Source: Streptococcus ovis DSM 16829 (GTDB lineage Bacteria; Bacillota; Bacilli; Lactobacillales; Streptococcaceae). From it: a DNA stretch of 45,056 nt. The stretch's first letter is position 1. Every line of letters starts with the position of its first letter. Both the position numbers and the translations under genes were made by a program. The stretch is from the NCBI RefSeq assembly GCF_000380125.1, contig NZ_KB904585.1, forward strand, positions 17,217 through 62,272. Reading direction: 5' to 3'. The notes beneath the pieces are model-generated. The model did no database searches, was not told the origin of the DNA, and worked only from the letters and a program-made list of their open reading frames with translations. Shown here piece by piece: positions 16,655 through 25,310 of this stretch.

Positions 16655-18199
16655 TTACATCTTCTCTTCCAATGCCACATCTGGATATTTGTCCGCAAAC
16701 CAACGAAGGGCAAAGTCATTTTCAAATAGGAATACAGGTTGATCGAAACGGTCTTTCGCCAAGATATTCCGACTTGAACTCATGCGCTCATCAAGGTCTT
16801 CTGGCTTAATCCAACGTACCGTCTTTTTACCCATTGGGGTCATCACGACTTCGGCATTGTACTCCCCTTCCATGCGGTGTTTGAAGACTTCAAATTGGAG
16901 TTGACCCACCGCACCAAGCATGTACTCTCCTGTTTGATAGTTTTTGTAGAGCTGAATTGCTCCTTCTTGTACCAATTGTTCAATTCCTTTGTGGAAGGAT
17001 TTTTGTTTCATGACATTTTTGGCTGCAACTTTCATGAAGATTTCTGGTGTAAAGGTTGGTAGGGGTTCGAATTCAAATTTATTCTTACCAACTGTTAAGG
17101 TATCACCCACTTGATACGTTCCTGTATCATAGACACCAATAATGTCTCCAGCGACAGCATTTTCAACATTTTCACGAGACTCTGCCATGAACTGGGTCAC
17201 GTTAGAGAGCTTCGCCCCTTTTCCTGTACGAGGAAGATTAACTGCCATACCACGCTCAAATTCACCTGATACCACGCGCACAAAGGCAATACGGTCACGG
17301 TGACGAGGGTCCATATTGGCTTGGATTTTGAAAACAAAGCCTGAGAAATCTTTATTGAGCGGGTCAATCACTTCTCCCTCTGTCGTTTTATGACCGTGAG
17401 GTTCTGGCGCAAATTCCAAGAAGGTATCAAGAAAAGTCTGCACTCCAAAATTGGTAAGGGCTGACCCAAAGAAGACAGGAGTCAATTCTCCATTAAAAAT
17501 GGCTTCTTGTGAGAATTCATTTCCAGCTTCTTGTAGCAGTTCAATATCTTCCAGTACTTGCGCATAGAATGGATTGCTTCCAAACAGATCATCCCCTTCT
17601 TCAATCGTTGCAAAGCGTTCGTCCCCACGATAAAGTTCCAAGCGACTGTTGTGCAAGTCATAAAGACCTTCAAATGATTTCCCCATACCAATCGGCCAGT
17701 TCATTGGATAAGAAGCAATGCCAAGCACTTCTTCCAATTCTTCCAGCAAATCTAATGGCTCACGTCCATCACGGTCCAGTTTGTTAATAAAGGTAAAGAC
17801 AGGAATATTGCGGTGTTTCACAACCTCAAAGAGTTTTTTAGTCTGTGCCTCGATACCCTTAGCTGAGTCAACCACCATGACAGCAGCATCCACCGCCATC
17901 AAGGTTCGGTAAGTATCTTCTGAGAAGTCCTCGTGTCCTGGTGTGTCCAAGATATTGACACGCTTACCAGCATAGTCAAACTGCATGACAGATGAAGTAA
18001 CAGAGATACCACGTTGTTTCTCAATATCCATCCAGTCAGACTTGGCAAAGTTTCCTGTTTTCTTTCCTTTTACCGTCCCTGCCTCACGAATCTCTCCACC
18101 AAAGTAGAGCAACTGCTCAGTAATGGTCGTCTTCCCCGCATCCGGGTGAGAGATGATGGCAAAGGTACGGCGTTTTTTAATTTCGTCTTGTAATGTCAT
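16655..18199 (-). CDS. prfC: Peptide chain release factor 3 (GTPase)
   Basis: RF3 uses GTP to recycle RF1/RF2 from the ribosome after translation termination. It has 514 residues, the usual length. GTPase motifs are G1 HPDAGKT (18-24), the switch region QRGISVTSS (about 62-70), G3 DTPGH (85-89) and G4 NKLD (139-142). Domains II and III follow, with MKKTVRWI-type ends ([13 protein letters not shown]). GAGGAG lies before the ATG at 18199. EF-G and TetM-type proteins are longer (about 640-700), which excludes them. Confidence 0.96.
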   Translation of the reverse strand: MTLQDEIKKRRTFAIISHPDAGKTTITEQLLYFGGEIREAGTVKGKKTGNFAKSDWMDIEKQRGISVTSSVMQFDYAGKRVNILDTPGHEDFSEDTYRTLMAVDAAVMVVDSAKGIEAQTKKLFEVVKHRNIPVFTFINKLDRDGREPLDLLEELEEVLGIASYPMNWPIGMGKSFEGLYDLHNSRLELYRGDERFATIEEGDDLFGSNPFYAQVLEDIELLQEAGNEFSQEAIFNGELTPVFFGSALTNFGVQTFLDTFLEFAPEPHGHKTTEGEVIDPLNKDFSGFVFKIQANMDPRHRDRIAFVRVVSGEFERGMAVNLPRTGKGAKLSNVTQFMAESRENVENAVAGDIIGVYDTGTYQVGDTLTVGKNKFEFEPLPTFTPEIFMKVAAKNVMKQKSFHKGIEQLVQEGAIQLYKNYQTGEYMLGAVGQLQFEVFKHRMEGEYNAEVVMTPMGKKTVRWIKPEDLDERMSSSRNILAKDRFDQPVFLFENDFALRWFADKYPDVALEEKM

Positions 18200-18290
18200 A
18201 GTCTCCTCTTTCTCTTTTCCTACAAGTTCATTTTTCGAATCTATCTATTATCGTTCTTACATCTATCTATACTCCTATTTCGATAAAACA

Positions 18291-18317
18291 GCAAAAAGAG
18301 CTGCTTTCACAACTCTT
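18291..18317 (-). terminator. Terminator after the YwaF-type gene
   Basis: Minus strand AAGAGTTG-TGAAAG-CAGCTCTT followed by TTTG; an eight-pair stem with one G-T pair, about 55 bases past the stop at 18373. Confidence 0.6.
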
Positions 18318-18372
18318 CCATTATAGCCGAAAAGAAAGGATTTTTCAATGATAAGAAAGCAGATACCTTTTT

Positions 18373-19083
18373 TTATCGCATATCAGCAATTTTCTTCATT
18401 ACAGACTCTCGAACTTGCTTGCCTTTGATGGCAAAAAAATGATTTAAGAGAGAAACTAACAAGATCAATACTGCAGAAACAGCCACAAATCTTACAGGAG
18501 CGGATACTCCCCCAATTAATGGCGTAACACGGAGAAAGCCATAATTCCCTCCCGTCACTACATTGACGATAGACAAAAAGGTATTTAACGACAAGGTCCC
18601 GAGAACAATCCCCTCGAGAGTCAATTGTTCCTCATCATCTTGTAACAGATACACAAGACAGTTAACAAATAGTGCAAAATGACCAATAATGTAACTAAAA
18701 ATCGTCACATGTCCAACAGGATAATTGTCAAAAACAGGTGAAACAAAACTCAAAATAGAACCGACAAAACCAATCAGAGCAAAGTATCGCTTCCAGGGAT
18801 GACGATCCGGAAGAAACACAATGGCAAACATAGCCATTCGACAATGGTAAAACGGCAAACTATCTGTCAACGAGAATGCCATTAATAGGTACCAACTATA
18901 GAGCAAACTCATTTGCAACAATTGCACACCCTTGAAGAAAGAGCGATATACTTTATGACGATAAAAACGTAAACTGGTATACGTTAGCAGCAATAGCACG
19001 GCAAAACAGGAAAAAATGAGTGCAGGAGTCACATCAGGAGGACTACTTTCTTGATTGGTAAAAAATGAAAAGAATACTGACAT
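18373..19083 (-). CDS. YwaF/TMEM164-family (TIGR02206) integral membrane protein
   Basis: A 236-residue protein with six to seven hydrophobic segments (about 20-42, 60-75, 82-97, 102-118, 127-148, 158-180, 200-220). The segment LPFYHCRMAMF (about 76-86) matches the conserved L-P-x-H/Y-x-C motif of the YwaF family. It lies 20 bases after murF on the same strand and may share its transcript. The biochemical role of the family is not established as far as I know, and the neighbourhood does not settle it. Confidence 0.72.
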   Translation of the reverse strand: MSVFFSFFTNQESSPPDVTPALIFSCFAVLLLLTYTSLRFYRHKVYRSFFKGVQLLQMSLLYSWYLLMAFSLTDSLPFYHCRMAMFAIVFLPDRHPWKRYFALIGFVGSILSFVSPVFDNYPVGHVTIFSYIIGHFALFVNCLVYLLQDDEEQLTLEGIVLGTLSLNTFLSIVNVVTGGNYGFLRVTPLIGGVSAPVRFVAVSAVLILLVSLLNHFFAIKGKQVRESVMKKIADMR

Positions 19084-19103
19084 TTACTCTCCTTAATAGC
19101 AAT

Positions 19104-20468
19104 CTAATCCTCTAATTGCTCAACTAGTCTCGCGAGATTCATCGAATTTGATCCCTTGAGCAAAATCTGATCCTCTGGTTGCAGGATCTCACGAACAAAG
19201 TGAGTCATCTCTTCAAAGTGATCCTCAGTTGTTGTTTTTTTGAAATATCGTACCTGTCCTTGTGGATAGACTTGGATGGCTAATTGAGCTAATTCTGCAA
19301 TATCATCTCCATAAAAGACTAGAGTATCAATTTCCTCAGATGACAAGCTAGATAGAATCTGATTATGAAGTTGAATAGAATCTGCCCCCAACTCTTTCAT
19401 ATCGGCCAATACAGCAATTTTCTTTCCATTTTTGTTGGCTGGAATGGCTGAAAAAGTCTCTAAAATCAAGCGCATAGCTGTTGGATTGGCATTATAGACA
19501 TCACTAAGAATGTCTGCTCCATTTCCTGCTTTTTTCCACTCTGTCCGATTACGAGTCAATTCTATTATCGCCAAAGCTTCTAAAATATCAGCTTCTTCAA
19601 TCGCTAGCAATTTCCCTACACAGGCTGCAACTACAGCATTCATGGCATTGTATTTGCCAGGGACTGGTAGGGTAATCGGACGATTCAATACAGTGGTACG
19701 GAAGGTCAACGAATCTTTTTTCTCTTCTAAATCAAAGACCTGGATCTCCTCATCCCCGCCAAACCGAATCACCATTAGATTATCAGGCAAAAATTCTTCG
19801 ATAATTGGATCATCTGGCACAATCAAAATCCCATCGGAATCCATTCCATCTGCAATCTGCATTTTCCCTTGTGCAATCTTTTGACGGCTTCCAAAAAATT
19901 CCAGATGTGCTTCACCAATTAAGGTCACAACTGAAATTCTTGGTTTGGCAATTTGTGAAAGCAGATGAATGTCTCCCATATGATCTTGTCCCATTTCAAG
20001 AACCAGTTTTTCAGTATCGTCTGGCATATGAAGGACTGTATAAGGCAGTCCAATTTCATTATTATAATTCCCTTGTGTTTTGTATGTTTTATATGTTGTT
20101 CCAAGTACTGCTGCAATCATGTCCTTAGTGGTTGTCTTACCATTAGAACCTGTCACGGCAATCACATCTACATTCAGTTTTTCTAAGTAATATTGAGCCA
20201 ACTTTTGCATGGCACTGAGGCAATCATCCACTAACAAATAAGGATGACCTTCCACTTCGTGCTCAGATAAGGTAGCGACTGCCCCATTTTCAAAAGCTGT
20301 ATCTATAAATTCATGTCCATCGCGCACTCCTTTGAGTGGTACAAACAAGTCTCCTGCTTCTATTTTTCGGCTGTCAAATTCAGCCTGTCGCAGGGGAACA
20401 TCTTCAAAATCCGAAATGATATTCTTAGCACCAACAACTTTGGCGACTTCATGTAGTGTAACTTTCAT
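19104..20468 (-). CDS. murF: UDP-N-acetylmuramoyl-tripeptide--D-alanyl-D-alanine ligase
   Basis: Adds D-Ala-D-Ala to UDP-MurNAc-tripeptide with ATP, the last cytoplasmic step of the peptidoglycan precursor pathway. It has 454 residues, as usual for MurF. The ATP-binding loop is TGSNGKTTT (106-114). NYNNEIGLPYTVL, DVYNANPTAM and LLKGSNSMNLARLVE are further family segments. ATG 20468 is chosen over 20489 because the conserved N-terminus is MKVTLHEVAK and AAGGAAAG lies before it. It works directly after Ddl (21420-22463), whose product it uses. The two are separated by folT on the other strand. Confidence 0.95.
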   Translation of the reverse strand: MKVTLHEVAKVVGAKNIISDFEDVPLRQAEFDSRKIEAGDLFVPLKGVRDGHEFIDTAFENGAVATLSEHEVEGHPYLLVDDCLSAMQKLAQYYLEKLNVDVIAVTGSNGKTTTKDMIAAVLGTTYKTYKTQGNYNNEIGLPYTVLHMPDDTEKLVLEMGQDHMGDIHLLSQIAKPRISVVTLIGEAHLEFFGSRQKIAQGKMQIADGMDSDGILIVPDDPIIEEFLPDNLMVIRFGGDEEIQVFDLEEKKDSLTFRTTVLNRPITLPVPGKYNAMNAVVAACVGKLLAIEEADILEALAIIELTRNRTEWKKAGNGADILSDVYNANPTAMRLILETFSAIPANKNGKKIAVLADMKELGADSIQLHNQILSSLSSEEIDTLVFYGDDIAELAQLAIQVYPQGQVRYFKKTTTEDHFEEMTHFVREILQPEDQILLKGSNSMNLARLVEQLED

Positions 20469-20636
20469 TTTTTCTTTCCTTATCATCATGGAATGGGGTC
20501 TTTTTCTGAGTCAGCATCGCATGGTTTCTCATTCATGATTTCCCTATTCTCATTGTCATCTTAAGATACCAGAGCAGTATCCATACTATTATAGCATAAT
20601 TCGATCTATTTGGACTATTTTTGTAATAGAACTTAT

Positions 20637-20644
20637 GGTATAAT
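20637..20644 (+). promoter_or_regulatory. Extended -10 promoter of folT
   Basis: TGG-TATAAT (TATAAT at 20639-20644) is an extended -10 element; no good -35 hexamer is present. It starts the leader carrying the THF riboswitch about 20 bases downstream. Confidence 0.65.
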
Positions 20645-20665
20645 GAAAAGGCAGGAATTTCCCGG

Positions 20666-20756
20666 CACAGAGTAAATGATTCGCGTTAAGTGTGTATGAA
20701 TGGGATGTTGTCATACAACGAAACCTTTGGTGCGGTGAATCATTGCATCCGCTGTT
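20666..20756 (+). ncRNA. Tetrahydrofolate (THF-I, folT) riboswitch aptamer
   Basis: The stretch has the THF-I riboswitch core in order: AGTAAATGATTCGCGTTAAG, a hairpin arm at 20691-20719 with TGTGTATGA and TCATACA, a variable arm, then GGTGAATCATTGCATCCGCT. AATGATTC (20675-20682) pairs with GAATCATT (20737-20744). P1 is closed by ACAG (20667-20670) and CTGT (20752-20755). It lies directly before a folate-type ECF transporter, the expected context. The aptamer binds reduced folates and represses import genes when folate is plentiful. Confidence 0.93.
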
Positions 20757-20806
20757 CTCAAGAAGTCTTGAGTAAACAGCTCCAAATTCTTTTAAGGAGC
20801 TTTTTT
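20752..20806 (+). promoter_or_regulatory. Expression platform of the THF riboswitch (antiterminator/terminator/RBS)
   Basis: Terminator: AGCTCC (20778-20783) pairs with GGAGCT (20796-20801), followed by TTTTTT. The folT ribosome binding site AAGGAG (20794-20799) lies in the 3' arm, so the same stem can also hide it. Antiterminator: CTGTT (20752-20756) can pair with AACAG (20775-20779), stacked on CTCAAG-AAGT-CTTGAG (20757-20772). Because CTGT also forms P1 of the aptamer, ligand binding should free AACAG and allow the terminator. The mechanism is inferred from base pairing. Confidence 0.75.
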
Positions 20807-20807
20807 C

Positions 20808-21371
20808 ATGAAAACTATTTTTTCATTCCCTAAGTTAAGTGTGCAGCGCTTGGTTACATTAGCCATGCTAATTGCTCTTAGCTTTATCGTCGGAAAGTTT
20901 TCGATTTCCATTATCCCTCAGCAATTGGTGGTGAGCTTAACATTTATTGTGAACACCATGATTGGGATGGCAGCGGGTCCTATTTGGTCCTTTATCACAC
21001 TTGGTCTCTACGACATTGTTGATAATTTATTAGGAGGCTCAGGAATCTTTATTATTTGGTGGACTTTGATGGAAGCTGTCCAAGGATTTTTCTATGGTTA
21101 TTTTTTCCATGATAAAAAATTGGATTGGCACAATAAAGAAGACTGGGTTCACGTCAGCCTTGCTACCATCGTCATTATGCTCATTGGAACCTTCATCTTT
21201 ACTCCTCTTTTGATTCAAATCTATTATGGAACACCAATTATCGCTCAGTTTATCGCTGGTCGTTGGCTAAAAATCTTTGAAATTCCAATTCGTGTGATCT
21301 TAACAATGCTGATTATTCCACAACTACAACGGATTCCCGAACTCCGTAAGTTAGTCGGTATTTCTAAATAA
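20808..21371 (+). CDS. folT: ECF-transporter folate-specific substrate-binding protein
   Basis: S-component of an energy-coupling factor transporter that imports folate together with the shared EcfAA'T module, which is not in this window. It has 187 residues and about six membrane segments. The N-terminal LAMLIALSFIVGK (about 17-29) is the typical S-component entry. GMAAGPIWSFITLGLYDIVD and FIIWWTLMEAVQGFFYGYFF are typical of FolT-like proteins. The upstream THF riboswitch supports folate as substrate. AAGGAG lies 8 bases before the ATG, inside the riboswitch terminator. It is a lone gene inserted between murF and ddl on the opposite strand. Confidence 0.9.
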   Translation: MKTIFSFPKLSVQRLVTLAMLIALSFIVGKFSISIIPQQLVVSLTFIVNTMIGMAAGPIWSFITLGLYDIVDNLLGGSGIFIIWWTLMEAVQGFFYGYFFHDKKLDWHNKEDWVHVSLATIVIMLIGTFIFTPLLIQIYYGTPIIAQFIAGRWLKIFEIPIRVILTMLIIPQLQRIPELRKLVGISK

Positions 21372-21378
21372 AATAATA

Positions 21379-21416
21379 AACACCAGATGGGCACATCCCA
21401 CCTCTGGTGTTTTTTC
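21379..21416. terminator. Terminator shared by folT and ddl
   Basis: AACACCAGA (21379-21387) pairs with TCTGGTGTT (21403-21411); inside, TGGG pairs with CCCA around CACAT. TTTTTT follows on the plus side. It lies between two converging genes and can serve both. Confidence 0.8.
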
Positions 21417-21419
21417 TTT

Positions 21420-22463
21420 TTATATCAGATGACTCTCACGTTTGTCAAACATTTCTTGCGCCAAATCAACCAATGTTTCAATTAAGTCACTGTATGAAAG
21501 TCCCATATTTTCCCAAAGAAGAGGGTACATCGACCACTGAGTAAAACCAGGCATCGTATTGAGCTCATTCAAATAAATCTGTCCATCTTCGGTTAGGAAG
21601 AAATCACAGCGTGACAAACCACATCCGCCTAGTGCACGAAAGGCTTGATTGGCATAGGTTCGCATTTGCTCCATGATGGCTTCATCAATCTTGGCTGGAA
21701 TATCCATCGTAATCTTGTTGTCAATGTATTTGGCATCGTAATCATAAAAGGCCACATCTTTTACAACTTCACCCGGTAGAGTGGTTTTCACATCTTGATT
21801 TCCAAGGATTCCCACTTCAATCTCCCGTGCAACAACCCCTTGCTCAATCAGAATTCGGCTATCATACTTCAAGGCAAGTGCAATTGATGTGTGCAATTCT
21901 TCATCATTTTCTGCCTTAGAAATCCCCACTGAAGACCCCATATTGGCAGGTTTGACAAAGACTGGATAGGTCAGTTTTGTAGCTGTTTCTGTAATTTTCG
22001 CTTCCAAATCTTCTCCCTCAATATACACCGTATAGGCTACTTGAGGAACACCAGCTGATTCAAGAACACGCTTGGTGGTAATCTTGTCCATAGCTACGCT
22101 AGAAGAGAGAATATTTGTCCCAACATAGGGCATTTTCAATACTTCTAGGAAGCCTTGGATGGAGCCATCTTCTCCCATCGGACCATGTAACACAGGGAAA
22201 ACCACTGCATTTTCTTCGTAGATAGCACTCGGTTGTATTTTTTGACTTACAACAACCGTTTGATTGGTCATGAGTTTTTCAGCAGCAGCTGGTTGACTGG
22301 TAAATTCTTGTGTCTTAATAAAGTCTCCTGCCTGCGTGATAAAATAGGTTTTTACCAAAAATTTATCATAATTGACTGCTCGCATGACACTCTCAGCTGA
22401 CAAAACGGACACTTCCCGCTCTGCTGAACGTCCACCGTATAATAAAATCAAGGTCTGTTTCAT
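21420..22463 (-). CDS. ddl: D-alanine--D-alanine ligase
   Basis: Joins two D-alanines with ATP for the peptidoglycan stem peptide; MurF then uses the dipeptide. It has 347 residues. [19 protein letters not shown] is the typical start, [16 protein letters not shown] is in the ATP-grasp region (about 165-180), the omega-loop FYDYDAKY is of the D-Ala type with Tyr, and the C-terminal [17 protein letters not shown] matches the metal-binding end. A D-lactate ligase is unlikely given the Tyr-containing loop. AAGAGACG lies before the start. Confidence 0.95.
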   Translation of the reverse strand: MKQTLILLYGGRSAEREVSVLSAESVMRAVNYDKFLVKTYFITQAGDFIKTQEFTSQPAAAEKLMTNQTVVVSQKIQPSAIYEENAVVFPVLHGPMGEDGSIQGFLEVLKMPYVGTNILSSSVAMDKITTKRVLESAGVPQVAYTVYIEGEDLEAKITETATKLTYPVFVKPANMGSSVGISKAENDEELHTSIALALKYDSRILIEQGVVAREIEVGILGNQDVKTTLPGEVVKDVAFYDYDAKYIDNKITMDIPAKIDEAIMEQMRTYANQAFRALGGCGLSRCDFFLTEDGQIYLNELNTMPGFTQWSMYPLLWENMGLSYSDLIETLVDLAQEMFDKRESHLI

Positions 22464-22807
22464 AACGTCTCTTTTCTTGTCTCATTTATTCTTCGTCTAT
22501 CATACCATAAAAGGAAGGAAGATTCAAAGACAGACAAAGAAAAACACGCTGTTTTATTATTCCTATTAATTCTCCAAAAAGCTCGAGGCCATTACAAAGA
22601 AATGAAAGTTAAATACAGAAAAAATCGCAATCTAAAGTTACTAGTTTACAACAAAGATATTCAATTTAAATATCAAAAAATTGGTAGAATGTAAAAGTAT
22701 GTTATACTTATAATAAATTCAGTACAAGGCAACCAGTCCTAAAATTATTCAGTATTAAATAGCTGTGCTCCCTTTCTCACAGAATCCAAATTTTGAAAGA
22801 GGTACAA
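22464..22807. other. Intergenic region with a likely promoter for the AraC-type gene
   Basis: A 344-base gap between ddl and the broken regulator. TTGGTA (22681-22686), 16 bases, TATACT (22703-22708) is a plausible plus-strand promoter, and a second -10-like TATAAT lies at 22709-22714. GAAAGAGG ahead of ATG 22808 is the ribosome binding site. Nothing else was recognised. Confidence 0.5.
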
Positions 22808-23670
22808 ATGAAACATGAAACAATTGTTACAGATGATTTTCTACCTGTAAAAATTATCATTCATAATAATCAAATGCCTGCAAATACTCCTCCTCATTGG
22901 CATAGATCAATAGAAGTAAATGCTATGCTTGAGTGGCCTTTGAGTAAGATTGGAGTATCTGGTAAGATATTTGAAGCAGAGACAGGACGAATTTGGATGG
23001 CAAATAGTATGTCTCCACATTTCAACCAGAGCTTGACATCTGTTGGAGAACGACGGCAGTCTCGATACAATATCCTTTTTATTTTGTTAAAAGTCTGTAT
23101 CCTGATATTGAGAAAGGAAGTTTCATATTAAATTATCAAGAAAACTTCACAAAAGAGCAATGGGATATTTATCGCACAGAACTCTTTCCACGAATGGAGA
23201 CGATCTATTATCTTTATGAAAAGAAAATAGATTTTTATCGTATCCAGGTCCATGTAATCATTTTAGAGATTTTAAATTATCTTCTGAAATATTTTTTTAC
23301 AAAGAGCGTTCCTTTGGCAAAAGTAGCTTTAAACGATGAAATGGTGACCCGTATCCATGCAGTTGTTGATTTTGTAGATGTTTATTATAATAGTGATATT
23401 TCACTTGAAGATATTGCTCAATTATTACACCTCTCAAGAGGGTATACTGCACAAATGCTAAAAGAAAATCTTGGAATGACTCTTGGAGAATACGTAGCAT
23501 TTATACGCTGCCAAAAAGCTAGAAAGGATTTACTTAATCTGTCTTTAACTCAAACAGAGATTGCACAACGACATGGTTTTTCTGGTCTAAGAACAATGAA
23601 CCGCCAGCTTGTTCAACATTTTGGTTTGACGGCAAAGCAATTTCGTCAGCTATATCAGAAAATAGACTAA
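22808..23670 (+). pseudogene. AraC-family transcriptional regulator, frameshifted
   Basis: Two reading frames together make one AraC-type regulator. Residues 1 to about 90 are an N-terminal cupin-like sensor part (TPPHWHRSIEVNAML). The C-terminal part has a typical double helix-turn-helix (DISLEDIAQLLHLSRGYTAQMLK, then TEIAQRHGFSGLRTMNRQL). The frame changes at the T run 23076-23080. Adding one T there restores a continuous frame through YFVKSLYPDIEKGSFILNYQ to the C-terminal part, so a one-base deletion (or base-calling error) in a homopolymer is the simplest reading. The neighbouring hydrolase and MFS genes downstream are its likely targets (inference). Confidence 0.8.
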
Positions 23671-23951
23671 CTGTTAAAAATTTGCTTGAAATATCTAACC
23701 CAGAAGATAAATCATGATAGATTTAAAAAACTCAAAGAATCATCTATCATCAATTATTACACTCACTCATCTATTCACAAGATCTCTTGAGAAAAAGATT
23801 ATATCACACGAATCGCATAACTAATATGTTGTAAGAAAAATATCAGTTACAAAATATAGTATAATAGGAACTGCCATCGCAGGATAATATTTCTCACTTG
23901 ATTAGTATCTCTCTTTCAACGACTAATTTTTATTTTAATCAACACAATTCA

Positions 23952-23983
23952 ATCACAATTTCTCAAAGAAATTGTGATTTTTT
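23952..23983 (+). terminator. Strong intergenic terminator
   Basis: ATCACAATTTC (23952-23962), TCAAA, GAAATTGTGAT (23968-23978), then TTTTTT: an eleven-pair perfect stem. It lies about 280 bases past the regulator stop, which is far for that gene. Confidence 0.85.
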
Positions 23984-24068
23984 TAATTTATGAAAAATCA
24001 TCGGACTGTACGCCCAAATTTCCTATGAAAATATCCTTTATTTAAAGCATATATCGCTTACAATAAAG

Positions 24069-24086
24069 TTGTAAAAACGTTTACAA
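24069..24086. promoter_or_regulatory. Inverted repeat abutting the hydrolase ribosome binding site
   Basis: TTGTAAA-AACG-TTTACAA, perfect 7-base arms around a 4-base centre, ending against AAAGGAGG. It resembles operators of LacI-type regulators, but the spacing differs by two bases from the common TGTAAACGTTTACA form, and it is not a good catabolite-responsive element. Confidence 0.5.
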
Positions 24087-24100
24087 AAGGAGGTTCACTC

Positions 24101-25297
24101 ATGACAAAATGGGAGACTGTTCAACAACATATTCAAAATGCTGTTGATAACCAAGTTATTGCTGGTGCATCAATTCAAATTATCAAGGATGATGAAATAG
24201 TCTTGAATGCAGGTTTTGGTCACGATAAACTCGATAGTATTTATAGGATTTACTCGATGACGAAGGTGGTAACAGTTGTTGCTGTTTACAAACTAATTGA
24301 AAAAGGTTTGTTGCAATTGACAGATTCTGTGGCAGACTATTTGCCTGCATTTAAAAATCATGTTCACTATGATAAAAATCGAGAATTAGCCCTTGGTAAA
24401 GAAATCACCATAATAGATTTGCTGGATATGACTTCTGGCATGACCTATCCTGGATTAGACTCACCGAGCGCTATCAGAATGAAAGAATTCGAGCAAGAGG
24501 TAACTCTGAAAATGCAATCAGGAATACAGTACTCGACTAAAGAATTGATGAATTTAGTCGCATCTGTTCCTGGAGAGTTTGAAGCGGGAACCCAATGGAG
24601 TTATGGTATTTCAGCAGACATTCTAGGTGGTGTGATTGAGACTGTTACTGGACAAACGTTGAGTCAATTTTTTAAAGAACAAATTTTTAATCCTTTGGGT
24701 ATGTCTGATACAGGATTTTCTGTTCCGAAAGAGAAATTGGACAGAGTAAGTGTCATCACAAGGCGCCACCCTGAATTACAGTTTGTAGAACTTTTCGATA
24801 GGGTAGGATTAGAGACCAATGTGATGAATTATTTGACATTACCCTTTACTTATGATGTGCATACTGTTGACCCTCAATTCTTATCAGGTGGTGGTGGTTT
24901 GTATTCAACCGCCCAAGATTTCAGTAAATTAGCACAATGTTTATTACATTTTGGAAAATATTCTGGTGGTCAGTTACTTCAAGAAGAAACAATCAGAAGA
25001 ATGACCCAAATACCAGATGAAGATCCATTTTATTCTGAACGACATGAAAAACCTGTTGGAAGTGGCATTCCTGGTTATACTTATCATAATTTACTAAGAA
25101 TTCTTGTAACTCCAAATGAGGCGAAGGTTCTTGGCGTTAGTGGGAATGTTGGAGAATTCGGATGGGACGGTGCTGGAGGTAACTTTGTGGTAATTGATCC
25201 AGTAACTAATATGACGATTGTCTTTATGATGCAAGATCTTCATTTTGCAGAACCGATTCTCAGACGAAATATTTATCGTACAATTTATCACTCATAA
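24101..25297 (+). CDS. Serine beta-lactamase-like hydrolase (class C/EstB-type fold)
   Basis: A 398-residue serine hydrolase of the beta-lactamase/transpeptidase-like superfamily. The nucleophile motif is SMTK (52-55); WSYGIS (about 166-171) stands at the Tyr-x-Asn/Ser position, and GWDGAGGNF near the C-terminus at the third motif. No signal peptide is seen, so it is probably cytoplasmic, which argues for esterase or peptide hydrolase activity rather than antibiotic resistance. AAAGGAGG lies 7 bases before the ATG. The MFS gene follows after 13 bases, so the two form an operon. The substrate is unknown. Confidence 0.85.
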   Translation: MTKWETVQQHIQNAVDNQVIAGASIQIIKDDEIVLNAGFGHDKLDSIYRIYSMTKVVTVVAVYKLIEKGLLQLTDSVADYLPAFKNHVHYDKNRELALGKEITIIDLLDMTSGMTYPGLDSPSAIRMKEFEQEVTLKMQSGIQYSTKELMNLVASVPGEFEAGTQWSYGISADILGGVIETVTGQTLSQFFKEQIFNPLGMSDTGFSVPKEKLDRVSVITRRHPELQFVELFDRVGLETNVMNYLTLPFTYDVHTVDPQFLSGGGGLYSTAQDFSKLAQCLLHFGKYSGGQLLQEETIRRMTQIPDEDPFYSERHEKPVGSGIPGYTYHNLLRILVTPNEAKVLGVSGNVGEFGWDGAGGNFVVIDPVTNMTIVFMMQDLHFAEPILRRNIYRTIYHS

Positions 25298-25310
25298 TTA
25301 GGAGGATGAC

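Larger units (their letters stand above)
23671..24100. other. Long intergenic region with an orphan -10 box and a strong terminator
   Basis: No protein-coding frame was supported in these 430 bases. It contains a TATAAT at 23860-23865 without a good -35, a perfect terminator at 23952-23983, a possible TACAAT -10 box at 24059-24064 for the next gene, and an inverted repeat at 24069-24086. The stretch between the first TATAAT and the terminator could be a small RNA of about 110 bases (low confidence). Confidence 0.5.

Noticed and set aside
24069-24086. Catabolite-responsive element (CcpA site)
   Set aside because: The arms are shifted by two bases from the CcpA consensus around CG; a LacI-like or other operator fits better.
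24101-25297. Antibiotic resistance beta-lactamase
   Set aside because: No signal peptide, and the second and third motifs fit esterase/peptidase relatives better; a resistance claim is not supported.
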